Notes: generated from the sequence alone by a model not told the origin. A stretch of DNA of 64,000 nt from Kitasatospora sp. MAP5-34 (GCF_029894335.1 NZ_JARXZC010000002.1:248001-312000), one strand, 5' to 3'. Counted from the stretch's first letter, positions 9,153 through 17,250 are shown. A program made the numbers and translations.

Positions 9153-9383
9153 TTGTCGAGCAAGGGCGACAGAAGCGGTCGCATCGGGGGCATCGTGGGT
9201 AGGCGGCGGTACGTGGCCAGGGGCGTGCCGGGCGGTTACCGAATCTGGGACAACACGGTGCGTCGGTGGTGGGGTGACCATTATGAGTTCTGCCCTGATG
9301 ATCTCCTCAGCGAACTGAACGGTGAGGCGAACCCCGAGAAGCTCACCGCTCTGCTCAAGCGATACAGGGCGCTGAAGCGATAG
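9153..9383 (+). CDS. small hypothetical protein
   Basis: A 76 aa ORF from TTG 9153; a GTG at 9192, preceded by a GGGGG tract, would give 63 aa and may be the true start. The protein is basic at the front, has a Trp/Tyr-rich middle (YRIWDN, RRWWGDHYE) and a helical C-terminus (KLTALLKRYRALKR). The aromatic pattern looks like a genuine small protein rather than random frame, but I recognise no family. It starts 26 bp after the PH-like gene and may be co-transcribed. Confidence 0.45.
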   Translation: MSSKGDRSGRIGGIVGRRRYVARGVPGGYRIWDNTVRRWWGDHYEFCPDDLLSELNGEANPEKLTALLKRYRALKR

Positions 9384-9568
9384 CTGGGCCGTCACTGTGG
9401 TCCACGGAGTCGGAGTCGGAGTCGGCTGACCTCTGACAGTGACGCGGCCGCCGTGAAGTTTTTCGGATGCGGTCGCAACCTCGGGGGATGTCGCGCGTCT
9501 GGTGGGTTGAAGGGGCCCTTCAGCTGTTGTTCCAGACCGTGTTTCCGTCACTTCCTCGGGAGAGTCTC

Positions 9569-9946
9569 ATGTCCTTGCACGCCAAGCGGAACTTCCGTCC
9601 CCGCCTCCGGGTTCTGGGTACCGTCACCGGTGTCGCGCTGCTGCTGGGCGGTGGCTTCGCCGCGCAGGCCGTCGCCGATGTGAAGCCGGCCCCCGCCGCG
9701 CCGACGGTCACCACGGACGGGGACGCGACCCCGCAGGTCGCGTCGGCGCCCGGTGTCTCGGCGCCCGCTGTCTCGAAGCCTGGTGTCTCGGCGCCTGGTG
9801 TCTCGGCGCCCGCCGGTGCCGCGAAGGTCGTCGCGGCCGACAAGTCGGCGGACAAGTCGGCCGCCGTGGCCAAGCCCGCCGCCGCGCCCGCTCCGGCGGA
9901 GAACGCGCCTCGGGTGATCAACCCGGGTAGCGGCGTCCAGAAGTAG
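9569..9946 (+). CDS. small secreted Ala/Pro/Val-rich repeat protein
   Basis: A 125 aa protein with a clear Sec signal peptide: basic KRNFRPRLR, hydrophobic VLGTVTGVALLLGG, then AQAVADV with likely cleavage after ALA-like AVA. The mature part is low complexity, with GVSAP-type pentapeptide repeats (about five) and an ADKSADKSA stretch; no catalytic domain is visible. ATG 9569 has GGGAGAG just upstream and is preferred to an upstream ATG at 9467. It precedes an ECF sigma-factor gene and may be a cell-surface or matrix peptide; function unknown. Confidence 0.65.
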   Translation: MSLHAKRNFRPRLRVLGTVTGVALLLGGGFAAQAVADVKPAPAAPTVTTDGDATPQVASAPGVSAPAVSKPGVSAPGVSAPAGAAKVVAADKSADKSAAVAKPAAAPAPAENAPRVINPGSGVQK

Positions 9947-9960
9947 GCGTCCAGAAGTAG
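9933..9960 (+). repeat. 14 bp tandem duplication over a stop codon
   Basis: GCGTCCAGAAGTAG occurs twice in direct tandem (9933-9946, 9947-9960); the first copy ends in the TAG stop of the secreted protein gene. Confidence 0.9.
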
Positions 9961-9978
9961 CGGCAGCGGCAGCACCAC

Positions 9979-10014
9979 GGGGCGGACCGGCCTGTCCGCA
10001 GGTCGGCCCGCCCC
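9979..10014 (+). terminator. probable terminator after secreted protein gene
   Basis: Arms 9979-9994 and 9999-10014 pair over 16 positions with two G-U/mismatch positions and a 4 nt loop. It lies between the secreted protein gene and the sigma factor gene, so those two may be separate transcripts or attenuated. Confidence 0.6.
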
Positions 10015-10035
10015 TCCCGGAACGGATCGAGGCCC

Positions 10036-10650
10036 ATGCAGTACGCCATTCCCGCAGCGCCGTCCTGGTGGTCCCGGCTGCTCTCGCTCATGCCCCGGAC
10101 CGGGGAAGCGCCGGTACGGGGACGTCATCTCCGGGCGCTCGGTACGCCGTGCGACGACGAGCCGCCGCCCACGCTGAGCGAGCTGTACTGGGCGCGGCGG
10201 CTCGACATGGTGCGGCTCGCGCTCTTCCTGGTGGACGATCTGCACACGGCCGAGGACGTCGTCCAGGACGCCTTCGCCGCCGTCTGCCGTACGCACGGCA
10301 CCTCGCTGGACGGGCTCCAGGACCCCGGGGCCTACCTGCACACCGCCGTGGTCAACGCGGCCCGCTCGGTGTTGCGCAGACGTCGTACCGCCCGGGCCTA
10401 CACGCCGCCCCACCAAGGTTACGGGCCGCCTGTCGACGAGGGACTGCTGCTCGCCGAGGAGCACGGTGAAGTGCTGGACGCACTAGCACAGTTGACGCAG
10501 CGTCAACGCGAGGTGCTGGTGCTGCGCTACTGGTCGGAGTTGACCGAGGCGCAGATCGCGCAGACGCTCGGGCTGTCGCGCGGCACGGTGAAGTCCACCG
10601 CGAGCCGCGCGCTGGACGTGCTGGAGAAGAAGTTGGGGGCGGGCCGATGA
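10036..10650 (+). CDS. ECF-type RNA polymerase sigma factor
   Basis: A 204 aa sigma-70 family factor with only regions 2 and 4. Region 2 (about residues 50-110) includes MVRLALFLVDDLHTAEDVVQDAF, typical of region 2.1-2.2; region 4 (about 150-200) includes LTQRQREVLVLRYW followed by the helix-turn-helix EAQIAQTLGLSRGTVKSTAS. This is the SigE-like ECF group common in streptomycetes. It redirects RNA polymerase to a small regulon, probably envelope or stress genes. The next gene overlaps by 4 nt (ATGA), implying translational coupling with a membrane partner. Confidence 0.92.
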   Translation: MQYAIPAAPSWWSRLLSLMPRTGEAPVRGRHLRALGTPCDDEPPPTLSELYWARRLDMVRLALFLVDDLHTAEDVVQDAFAAVCRTHGTSLDGLQDPGAYLHTAVVNAARSVLRRRRTARAYTPPHQGYGPPVDEGLLLAEEHGEVLDALAQLTQRQREVLVLRYWSELTEAQIAQTLGLSRGTVKSTASRALDVLEKKLGAGR

Positions 10651-11018
10651 GGCCGAGTACCGAAGACCGCCGGTCCGCGACCGAGGACCGGCTGCGCGCC
10701 GCGCTGGCCGCCCGCGCCGTGCTCGTCACGTACCGCGACCTGCGCCACGACGTACCCCCGCAGGGGCGCAGTTGGGGAGTGCGCCGGGTGCGCCGGGTTG
10801 CCTTCGCCGCGCTCGGTGCGGCTGCCGCCGTGGCGGCCGTGTGCCTGCTGGTACTGCTGCCCGGCAGCGCGCCGGACCCGGCTCCGGCACGGCCCGCCGG
10901 CACCCCGGGCATCAGCGGACCATCGCCGTCCACACCGGCCCGCCCGGTCGGCCCGTCCGCTGCGCCCCCCCAGGTGACCAGCGGTCCGGCTCAGGCTTCG
11001 GCCTCCGTGCGCGGGTAG
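10647..11018 (+). CDS. single-pass membrane protein, possible anti-sigma partner
   Basis: A 123 aa protein: ~45 residue Arg-rich cytoplasmic head, one membrane helix (about residues 49-72, FAALGAAAAVAAVCLLVLL), then a Pro/Ala/Ser-rich external tail. Its start overlaps the sigma-factor stop (ATGA). The arrangement is that of ECF sigma/anti-sigma pairs, but no zinc-binding HxxxCxxC anti-sigma motif is present, so anti-sigma function is inference from position. The 3' end overlaps the convergent MFS gene by 28 bp. Confidence 0.7.
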   Translation: MRPSTEDRRSATEDRLRAALAARAVLVTYRDLRHDVPPQGRSWGVRRVRRVAFAALGAAAAVAAVCLLVLLPGSAPDPAPARPAGTPGISGPSPSTPARPVGPSAAPPQVTSGPAQASASVRG

Positions 11019-12169
11019 CCGACGGTTGCGGTCGCGACCGCGAGGGTGCCGAGGAGCAGGGCGGGGGCGGCGAGCCAGGGTGGGCTCGCGAGGGTCAGGA
11101 CCGCGCCGCCGAGGAGGCCGCCGACGGCGATGCCCAGGTAGAGGACGGAGCTGTTGAGCGCGACGGCCAGTTGGCCGCCCTGGCGGGAGAGGGCGAGCAG
11201 GCGGTGTTGCTGCGGGACGACGTACATCCAGCCGGTCAGGCCCCAGAGGAACATCGCGGCGGTGGCGGACGGCATGGCGTGGGACCACCACGGGAGCAGG
11301 GCGAGGTCGGTGGTCATCCCGCCGACGGCGAGCAGCAGGGTGGTGCGGCTGCCGAAGCGGTCGGTGGCGATGCCCGCGATGGCGTTGCCGGCCACCGCGC
11401 CCACGCCGAAGACGAGCAGGAGCCCGGCGAGGGGGCCCGCATGTCCGGCGGTGGCTCCGGTCAGGGCGGGGCCGATGTAGGTGTAGACCAGTTGCTCGGC
11501 GGTGACGGTGAGCAGGGAGACGGTCAGTACGACGAGGACTGCCCGGTCCCGGAGCCCCGAGAGCCGTTCGGCGAAGGGGTGTCCGGTCGGCGCGGGCAGG
11601 TCGGGGAGCCAGGCTGCGGTGCCTGCCAGCGCTGCCGCGCCGAGGCCGGCCACCGCCCAGAGTGTGGCCCGCCAGCCGAGTACGCCGGAGACCAACGTTC
11701 CGAGCGGGACGCCCAGGGCGGTGGCGCTGGTCAGGCCGCCGATGACGACGGCCAGGGCTCTGGCGCGGAGTTCCGGTGGGACGAGGGCCGACGCGGTGGC
11801 CGAGGCCTGCGGGGTGAAGGTAGCCGCTCCGGCGGCGGCGACGATCCGGCCGATCAGTACCAGGTGGTAGCTGTGCGCGGTGGCGGTGAGCGCGTTCCCC
11901 GCCGTGAAGGTCGCCAGCGCGCCGACCAGGACCGTCCGGCGGGAGAGAGTGCCGGTGAGTGAGGCGCTGACGGGGGCGAGGACGGCGTACACGGCGGCGA
12001 AGACGGTGACCAACTGGCCGGCCGTACTCGCCCGGACGTGCAGCCCGGGCGCGAGGTCCGGCAGCACACCGGCGATCACGTAGGCGTCGGTGCCGATGGC
12101 GAAGGCCCCGACGGCGAGGATCCACAGGGCTGGTGGCAAGGTCGAGCGCGGCACCTGACGAATGCTCAC
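10991..12169 (-). CDS. MFS exporter, DHA1 (Cmx/CmlR-like) family, hydrazine-type cluster
   Basis: A 392 aa, 12-helix transporter of the drug:H+ antiporter-1 type (AVGAFAIGTDAYVIAGVLP at helix 1, a DRFGSRTTLLL loop in the second half). GTG 12169 overlaps the stop of the upstream flavoenzyme gene in a GTGA arrangement, so it is the last gene of the N-hydroxylase operon and translation is coupled. Longer upstream frame is shadow of the oxidase gene. It likely exports the cluster product or confers self-resistance; substrate inferred only from context. Its 3' end overlaps the convergent membrane-partner gene. Confidence 0.88.
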   Translation of the reverse strand: MSIRQVPRSTLPPALWILAVGAFAIGTDAYVIAGVLPDLAPGLHVRASTAGQLVTVFAAVYAVLAPVSASLTGTLSRRTVLVGALATFTAGNALTATAHSYHLVLIGRIVAAAGAATFTPQASATASALVPPELRARALAVVIGGLTSATALGVPLGTLVSGVLGWRATLWAVAGLGAAALAGTAAWLPDLPAPTGHPFAERLSGLRDRAVLVVLTVSLLTVTAEQLVYTYIGPALTGATAGHAGPLAGLLLVFGVGAVAGNAIAGIATDRFGSRTTLLLAVGGMTTDLALLPWWSHAMPSATAAMFLWGLTGWMYVVPQQHRLLALSRQGGQLAVALNSSVLYLGIAVGGLLGGAVLTLASPPWLAAPALLLGTLAVATATVGYPRTEAEA

Positions 12170-13242
12170 CTGAGGGTGAGCCGAGGGGAGGCGCCGGTCC
12201 GCCCCTCGATGACGTCGCAGGCGTACGCGCCCCAGGCGGGCCCGTGCTTGAAGCCGTGGCCGGAGTCGCCGCCGACGAACCAGGTGCCGGGGTGCTGCGG
12301 GTGCGGGGCGAGCAGGAAGTGCTCGTCGTCGGTGAGCGCGTAGCTGCACGACTCGCGGCGCAGCGCCGGGGCGTGGGCGAGATCGGGCAGCCGGGCGCCG
12401 AGGTAGGCGCGGACGGGCTCCGGCAGGCCCTCGGGGGGCAGTTCGGTGGCTGCGTCCGGCGGTGTCTCGACGTCGGGAACGACCTTGACGCCCAGCGACC
12501 CGACCGCCGGGACGCCGTAGTAGCCGTGGGCGCGGTCCAGCCAGGCGGGTTGGCCGGTGGCCGCGGCCCAGGGGCCCGTCGGCTGGACGTACCAGCTGTC
12601 CTGGCGCACGGCGCGGACCGTGGTCAGGCCGGGGAAGAGCCCGGGCAGGCCCGGACCCACCGCCCACACCGTCACGTCGGCGGCCAGCGGCTCGCCGTTG
12701 ACGACGGCCCGACCCGCCACCGGGAGGGCGGTGGCCTGGAGCAGCTCGGCGCCCCGGTCGGCGGCGGACTCCGCGAGCGCGAGGACGGCCTCCTTGGCGC
12801 GGAGCACGGCACCTTCGGGTTCGAACAGGACGGTGCCGCTTCCCCGGCCGTCGAAGCCGGGGAAGCGGCGGCCGACGGCCTCGGCCGGCACCGTCTCGAC
12901 GGGGATGTCGAGTTGGCGGAGCCGGGCCGCACTGGCGTGCTCCCACTCACCGTCGTCGGGATGCGGCGGGCCCAGGACGAGCACGCCGACAGGCAGCACG
13001 AACTGCCTGCCGGACTCCAGCTCCAGGGCTCGCCACATCGCCCGGGCCCGCCTGACCATGCGCGGGTACCGGCTGTCGTGGCCGTGCGAGAACCGCAGGA
13101 TCCGGCTCTCGGCCGCCGAAGGCCCCTGGGTTCCCGGCGGGTTGGGGTCGACGATCCGTACGGACCAGCCCCGGCCCGCGAGTTCCCGGCCGACGGACAG
13201 CCCGAAGACACCGGCCCCGACCACGACGGCTGTTCCGGTCAT
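12166..13242 (-). CDS. FAD-dependent amine oxidase, sarcosine oxidase/SolA-like (DAO family)
   Basis: A 358 aa DAO-fold flavoprotein. The N-terminal Rossmann dinucleotide motif is VVVGAGVFGLSVGREL; a GDSGHGFKHGP motif near the C-terminus closes the FAD site. Cys299 in the context SCSYALTDDEHF matches the cysteine that covalently binds FAD in monomeric sarcosine oxidase. In the s56-p1 hydrazine pathway, a DAO-family enzyme (Spb39) oxidatively cleaves the N-N-linked lysine-glycine adduct to release hydrazinoacetate; the same position in the operon here suggests an equivalent step. It starts 43 bp after the MetRS-like gene. An ordinary secondary-amine oxidase role remains possible. Confidence 0.88.
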   Translation of the reverse strand: MTGTAVVVGAGVFGLSVGRELAGRGWSVRIVDPNPPGTQGPSAAESRILRFSHGHDSRYPRMVRRARAMWRALELESGRQFVLPVGVLVLGPPHPDDGEWEHASAARLRQLDIPVETVPAEAVGRRFPGFDGRGSGTVLFEPEGAVLRAKEAVLALAESAADRGAELLQATALPVAGRAVVNGEPLAADVTVWAVGPGLPGLFPGLTTVRAVRQDSWYVQPTGPWAAATGQPAWLDRAHGYYGVPAVGSLGVKVVPDVETPPDAATELPPEGLPEPVRAYLGARLPDLAHAPALRRESCSYALTDDEHFLLAPHPQHPGTWFVGGDSGHGFKHGPAWGAYACDVIEGRTGASPRLTLR

Positions 13243-13285
13243 CAGGCGGCGGCCGCGCTCACGCAGCCGGGGGTGCTGAACCCAC

Positions 13286-14932
13286 TCACGGCTGCATCAC
13301 CTGCTCCTCGATGTTCGCGGGCAGGGCCTCGAAGAACCGGGTCCGGGTCTCGACGGGCCGTCCAGGGGTGGGGAGTTGGACTCCGTCCCAGCGCGGGGAA
13401 CCCTCCTCGCCGAGGGAGGTCCACAGTCGCTCGGCGAACTCCGGCATGACCGGGTAAGCGAGTTGGGCGAGGGTGCGGGCCGCCGCCGCCTCGTAGGCCA
13501 GTGCGGTGGTGGTCGAACCGGCCTCCCGGGTGCGGGTCTGGCCGGCGGCGAAGTCCTGGGCGCAGCGGACCAGTTCGCAGAGAATCCTGGTGGCGCGGCG
13601 GGGGGAGAAGCTCGCTGCGGAGTAGGCCAGGAGGCAGTCCTCGGCGATCCGGTCGAGGAGCCGGAGGAACTGCGCCTGGGACCGGCTCGCTTCGGATGCC
13701 TGCGGCACCAGGCCGTCGGCCTGCGCCTCGATCCGGCTGAACAGGCCGGTCAGCCAGTGCTGCCAGGTGCCCGCGAGTTCGGTGTCGACCAGTTCGTGGA
13801 AGCGGGCCCAACTGAACGAGGTGCGCTCGTTCTCGGGGCGGTCGTGGGAGAGGACGAAGCGGGCGGCGTCGGCCGGGACAGCGGCCAGCAGGTCGTTGGC
13901 CCAGATGGCGTGGCGTCGGCTGGTCGAGAACTTGGACGTGCCCAACTGGTAGAACTCGTTGGTCACCAGCGCCCGGGGCAGCCGGTAGGACGGGTCGTAG
14001 GCCATCAACAGGGCGGGCTGGAGCAGGGCGTGGAAGTAGCCGTTGTCGAACCCGAAGAACTGGACGATCTCCGTGTCCGGGTCGTTCCAGACCGTGCGCC
14101 AGCTCTCCGGAGCCTGCCCGGCGCCGTGCAGGGCCTCCGCCAACTCCGCGAAGTAACCGGGCATCATCTCGGCCCAGACGTAGATCCGCTGGTCCTCGAA
14201 GCCGGGGACGGGCATCTCGATGCCCCAGTCCGTCGGGTGGCTGACCGGGATGTCCGGCAGGCCGCGTTCGATCATGTCCGCGCACAGGGCCTCGAGTTGC
14301 GGGCTCATGTCGGTGGCGGCGTGGAAGGCGCGCAGCTGGTCGGCGTACTCGCTGAGCGGGAAGACCAGCCGCTGGACCGGGCGTTCCACCGGCGTCCCGC
14401 CGCAGGCGTTGCAGAGCGGGTCGACCAGGTCGGTGCACTGGTTGGGCAGGGCGCAGTTCTCGCAGGAGTTCCCGTCGCTCGCGGCGCCGCAGTGCGGGCA
14501 CTTCCCGGTGAGATGGGCCTCGAAGAGGTAGCGGTCGCAGTCACCGCAGAACAGCGCGGGCTCGGTACGGGCGCGGAGGGCGCCCCGGGCGTGCAGCCGG
14601 CCGAAGAACTCGCGGACGATGGTGCGGTGCAGCTCGGAGTGCTGCGGCCGTACGTAGGAGTCGGGGGCGAAGCCGGCCGAGGCGAAGATCCGGGCGATCT
14701 CGTCCGCGAAGCCGGCGGCCATCTCCAGCGGGTCGGCGCCGTCCCGCCTCGCCTTGGTGGGCACGTAGCTCTGGTGGACGTCCGAACCGGTGAGGAAGAG
14801 CCCGCCGTTGTTCCGGAGCCGGTGGGCGCGGATGTGGATGTCCGCGCCCGAGTACGGGCCGGACAGGTGGCCCAGGTGGAGGTCGCCGTTGGGCGTGGGC
14901 GGCGCGGCGGTGACCAGGGTGAAAGAGGGCAT
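13286..14932 (-). CDS. methionyl-tRNA synthetase-like enzyme, hydrazine synthetase subunit candidate
   Basis: A 548 aa class I synthetase of the MetRS family. The nucleotide-binding HxGH motif is His19-Leu-Gly-His22 (PNGDLHLGH), and the KMSKS equivalent is degenerate, Lys334-Phe-Ser-Thr-Ser. Four CxxC pairs at about residues 129-132, 145-148, 157-160 and 174-177 form the MetRS zinc-knuckle insertion. An alpha-helical C-terminal bundle follows. Sitting in an operon with an N-hydroxylase, cupin and DAO oxidase, it is unlikely to be the housekeeping enzyme. In Spb40 and Tri28, a cupin fused to a MetRS-like domain activates an amino acid with ATP and joins it to an N-hydroxyamine to make an N-N bond; here the MetRS-like part is a separate protein. 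Confidence 0.9.
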   Translation of the reverse strand: MPSFTLVTAAPPTPNGDLHLGHLSGPYSGADIHIRAHRLRNNGGLFLTGSDVHQSYVPTKARRDGADPLEMAAGFADEIARIFASAGFAPDSYVRPQHSELHRTIVREFFGRLHARGALRARTEPALFCGDCDRYLFEAHLTGKCPHCGAASDGNSCENCALPNQCTDLVDPLCNACGGTPVERPVQRLVFPLSEYADQLRAFHAATDMSPQLEALCADMIERGLPDIPVSHPTDWGIEMPVPGFEDQRIYVWAEMMPGYFAELAEALHGAGQAPESWRTVWNDPDTEIVQFFGFDNGYFHALLQPALLMAYDPSYRLPRALVTNEFYQLGTSKFSTSRRHAIWANDLLAAVPADAARFVLSHDRPENERTSFSWARFHELVDTELAGTWQHWLTGLFSRIEAQADGLVPQASEASRSQAQFLRLLDRIAEDCLLAYSAASFSPRRATRILCELVRCAQDFAAGQTRTREAGSTTTALAYEAAAARTLAQLAYPVMPEFAERLWTSLGEEGSPRWDGVQLPTPGRPVETRTRFFEALPANIEEQVMQP

Positions 14933-14987
14933 GGCGAGGCTCCGGATCAGACGAACGCAAAAAAGGAACAGATGTGAGGGCGGGAGG

Positions 14988-15338
14988 TCAGAGGTCGATC
15001 GGGCCGTGCTCGGTCGGCCAGTAGACGGAGAGGAACACCAGCCGCTCGGTGGCGCTCTCGTTCCGCACGTGGTGCCGGCTGCCCGCCGGGAGGAGGGCGG
15101 TGACCTGGGGGCCGACCTCGGACTCCTCGCCGTCGACCGTCAGGATGCCCGTGCCGGACAGGAACACGAACATCTCGTGGTCCTCGTGGTCGTGCGGCTC
15201 GGTGGCCCCACCGGGCTCGACGACGGCCCGGCCGACACCCCAGGGGGCGAGCTCCTCGCCACCGTGCGGGTAGATCTGCTGGAAGCGGATGCCGTAGGCG
15301 TCGACCAGCTGGTCCTCGCCCGTCTTCCTGATCAACAT
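14988..15338 (-). CDS. single-domain cupin, hydrazine synthetase subunit candidate
   Basis: A 116 aa cupin. Motif 1 (G-x4-HxHxxxE-x6-G) supplies His49, His51 and Glu55; motif 2 (PxGxxHxxxN) supplies His89 and Asn93, so the metal site is complete. The order N-hydroxylase, cupin, MetRS-like matches the domain order of fused hydrazine synthetases, where the zinc-binding cupin rearranges an O-aminoacyl hydroxylamine ester to the N-N product. It begins 30 bp after the N-hydroxylase stop with GGAG upstream and ends 55 bp before the MetRS-like start. Expected to act as a partner of that enzyme; physical association is inferred. Confidence 0.88.
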   Translation of the reverse strand: MLIRKTGEDQLVDAYGIRFQQIYPHGGEELAPWGVGRAVVEPGGATEPHDHEDHEMFVFLSGTGILTVDGEESEVGPQVTALLPAGSRHHVRNESATERLVFLSVYWPTEHGPIDL

Positions 15339-15368
15339 GCCTGCTCCGTAAGGTAGATGGGGAGGTGG

Positions 15369-16766
15369 TCAGCGCAGGGCGGCCGACGGGGCCGCGTCCG
15401 CTGCGGCGGTTCCGGGCCCGGGGGCGGTCCGCGCCCCGAAGGTGGTGAAGGCGGTCCGCTCGGGCAGGTGGTGGATCTGACGGCCCGTCAGAGCGTTGAG
15501 GATGACGGCCGACCGCCACGCCGCCAGCCCGAGGTCCGGCGCCCCGACTCCGTGCGTGTGCCGCTCGGCGTTCTGGACGAAGACGGACCCGTTGACCGGT
15601 CCGTCCAGCACGAGCCGGTACTCGGCGTCGACCAGCGGCCGGCCCGCGTGGTCGCGGACGAGGTACGGGGCGAGCCCGTGCAGCAGGCTGTCGGCCGGGC
15701 GCTCGGTGTAGCCGGTGGCGAGTACGACGGCGTCGGTGGTCAGCGTCTCGGTGGCGCCCTGCTGGACGTGCTCGATCTCCAGGTCGATCCGGCCGTCGCG
15801 GGCCCGTCCGGTGCGGATCGCGGTCGCCGGGCGCAGCACGGCGTCCGGCCAACCGCCGCCCACGGTACGGCGGTACAGCTCGTCGTGGATCGCGCCGATC
15901 GTCTCGGCGCTGATCCCCTTGTACAGCTGCCACTGCTGCGGCAGCAGCTCGTCCCGGGTCTGCTCGGGCAGTTGGCGGAAGAAGCGGGTGTAGTCCGGGG
16001 TGAACTGCTCCAGGCCCAGCTTGGAGTACTCCATGGGGGCGAAGGAGGGGGAGCGGGAGATCCAGTGCAGGCCCTCGGCGCCGACCGGCCGGGAGCGCAG
16101 CAGGTCCAGGAAGACCTCGGCGCCGGACTGGCCCGATCCGATCACGGTGACGTGCGGCTTGGCGAGCAGCTCCTCCCGGCGGGCCAGGTAGTCGGCCGAG
16201 TGGAAGGCCGACGTGCCGCTGTCCGCGACGAGATGGCGGAGCGGGGCCGGTACGGCGGGCTCGGTCCCGATGCCGAGGACCACGTTGCGGGTGTAGTCGC
16301 GGCCGGCCACCACCTCGTCGCCGGTCGCGTCCTCGTAGGTGTAGTCGACGGCGAAGGCCTGCCGGGTCTTGTCCCAGGTGACCGAGTCGACCTGGTGGCC
16401 GAAACGGCACTGCGGCAGCTCCCGGCTCACCCAGCGGCAGTAGGCGTCGTACTCGGTGCGCTGGATGTGCAGTTGCTCGGCGAAGTAGAACGGGAGGAGG
16501 CGTTCGGTGGCCCGGAGATAGCTGAGGAACGACCACGGGCTGGACGGGTCGACCAGGCTGACGAGATCGGCGAGGAACGGGACCTGGAGGGTGGTGCCGT
16601 CAATCATCAGCCCGGGGTGCCAGCGAAACTCCTGGGTCCGTTCGAAGAAGTTCGCCCGCAGACCAGGGACTTGGTCGGCCATCGCCGCCAGCGAGAGATT
16701 GAACGGCCCGATGCCAACGCCCAGGAGGTCGAGGGGCTCCGCCATGGAGCGCATGTCGTTCGTCAT
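15369..16766 (-). CDS. L-lysine/L-ornithine N-monooxygenase (SidA/IucD/PvdA family)
   Basis: A 465 aa flavin N-hydroxylase. The FAD site GVGIGPFNLSLAAM is near residue 16, the substrate-region signatures FHPG-like WHPGLMIDGTTLQVPFLADLV follow, the NADPH loop is VIGSGQSGAEVFLDLL, and the ATGYTERP motif closes the fold. Family members add O2 to the terminal amine of lysine, ornithine or a diamine. It is the first gene of the leftward operon, so its N-hydroxyamine is presumably the substrate for the cupin/MetRS-like pair. ATG 16766 has GAAAGAG upstream; ATGs at 16754 and 16745 are alternatives. No hydroxamate acyltransferase or IucA/IucC synthetase is nearby, arguing against a simple siderophore role. 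Confidence 0.92.
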   Translation of the reverse strand: MTNDMRSMAEPLDLLGVGIGPFNLSLAAMADQVPGLRANFFERTQEFRWHPGLMIDGTTLQVPFLADLVSLVDPSSPWSFLSYLRATERLLPFYFAEQLHIQRTEYDAYCRWVSRELPQCRFGHQVDSVTWDKTRQAFAVDYTYEDATGDEVVAGRDYTRNVVLGIGTEPAVPAPLRHLVADSGTSAFHSADYLARREELLAKPHVTVIGSGQSGAEVFLDLLRSRPVGAEGLHWISRSPSFAPMEYSKLGLEQFTPDYTRFFRQLPEQTRDELLPQQWQLYKGISAETIGAIHDELYRRTVGGGWPDAVLRPATAIRTGRARDGRIDLEIEHVQQGATETLTTDAVVLATGYTERPADSLLHGLAPYLVRDHAGRPLVDAEYRLVLDGPVNGSVFVQNAERHTHGVGAPDLGLAAWRSAVILNALTGRQIHHLPERTAFTTFGARTAPGPGTAAADAAPSAALR

Positions 16767-17250
16767 TCCCACTCTTTCGTGCCGGAATATGAAGTCATGG
16801 GTCGGCCCTCGCGCTCCGTACGGGTTGCGAGGTGGACAGCAAGGCCGGCGGGGCAGGTGGAGGCGGATGTCCCGGACGGAGGTGGATGCCCAGAGCGTCC
16901 GGGTAGCTCCCGATGGGGCCCCGATCCAGCACCGGTGACGGGTTGTCGATCGACGGCCGCTGTTCAAGCACTCTTGCTCACGCAACGCCCGGTTGGCAAG
17001 TAATCCGTTAACGTTCTGTCAGTTTGCAACGGATTCACAGGCAACTCTGGTCACAAGGTGACAAGATCGCTAGTGTCGGATCTGACCGCCACCTCGCATC
17101 CACCGTCGTCGACCGACGGGTGGGGTGGGCGGCCGGGGCGACTGTGGATGCCCTACCGGCGCCTCCCGGCCCCTTCGGCACCCCCGGGTGCACGAGAGCA
17201 CGAGAGCACGGCAGCGGACCCGCCCTGCCGTACTGACAGAGAGACCGATA
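16767..17250. other. divergent promoter region of the N-hydroxylase and PPOX operons
   Basis: This 484 bp gap separates the two divergent operons of the cluster and contains no credible ORF. The right half (16980-17075) is noticeably more AT-rich than surroundings and holds the 8 bp inverted repeat at 17002-17035 and a small GTCAC-AAG-GTGAC palindrome at 17050-17062. No regulator gene is encoded in the cluster itself. Confidence 0.6.
17002..17035. promoter_or_regulatory. inverted repeat, candidate cluster operator
   Basis: AATCCGTT (17002-17009) and AACGGATT (17028-17035) are perfect inverted arms with an 18 nt spacer in the shared promoter region. A regulator-binding site controlling both operons is the natural reading; the binding protein is unknown. 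Confidence 0.45.

Noticed and set aside
13286..14932. Reading the MetRS-like gene as the housekeeping methionyl-tRNA synthetase or an antibiotic-resistant duplicate
   Set aside because: It lies between a cupin and a DAO oxidase in a tight operon headed by an N-hydroxylase and has a degenerate KMSKS motif. A resistance duplicate would not explain the neighbours. Phylogeny could still overturn this.
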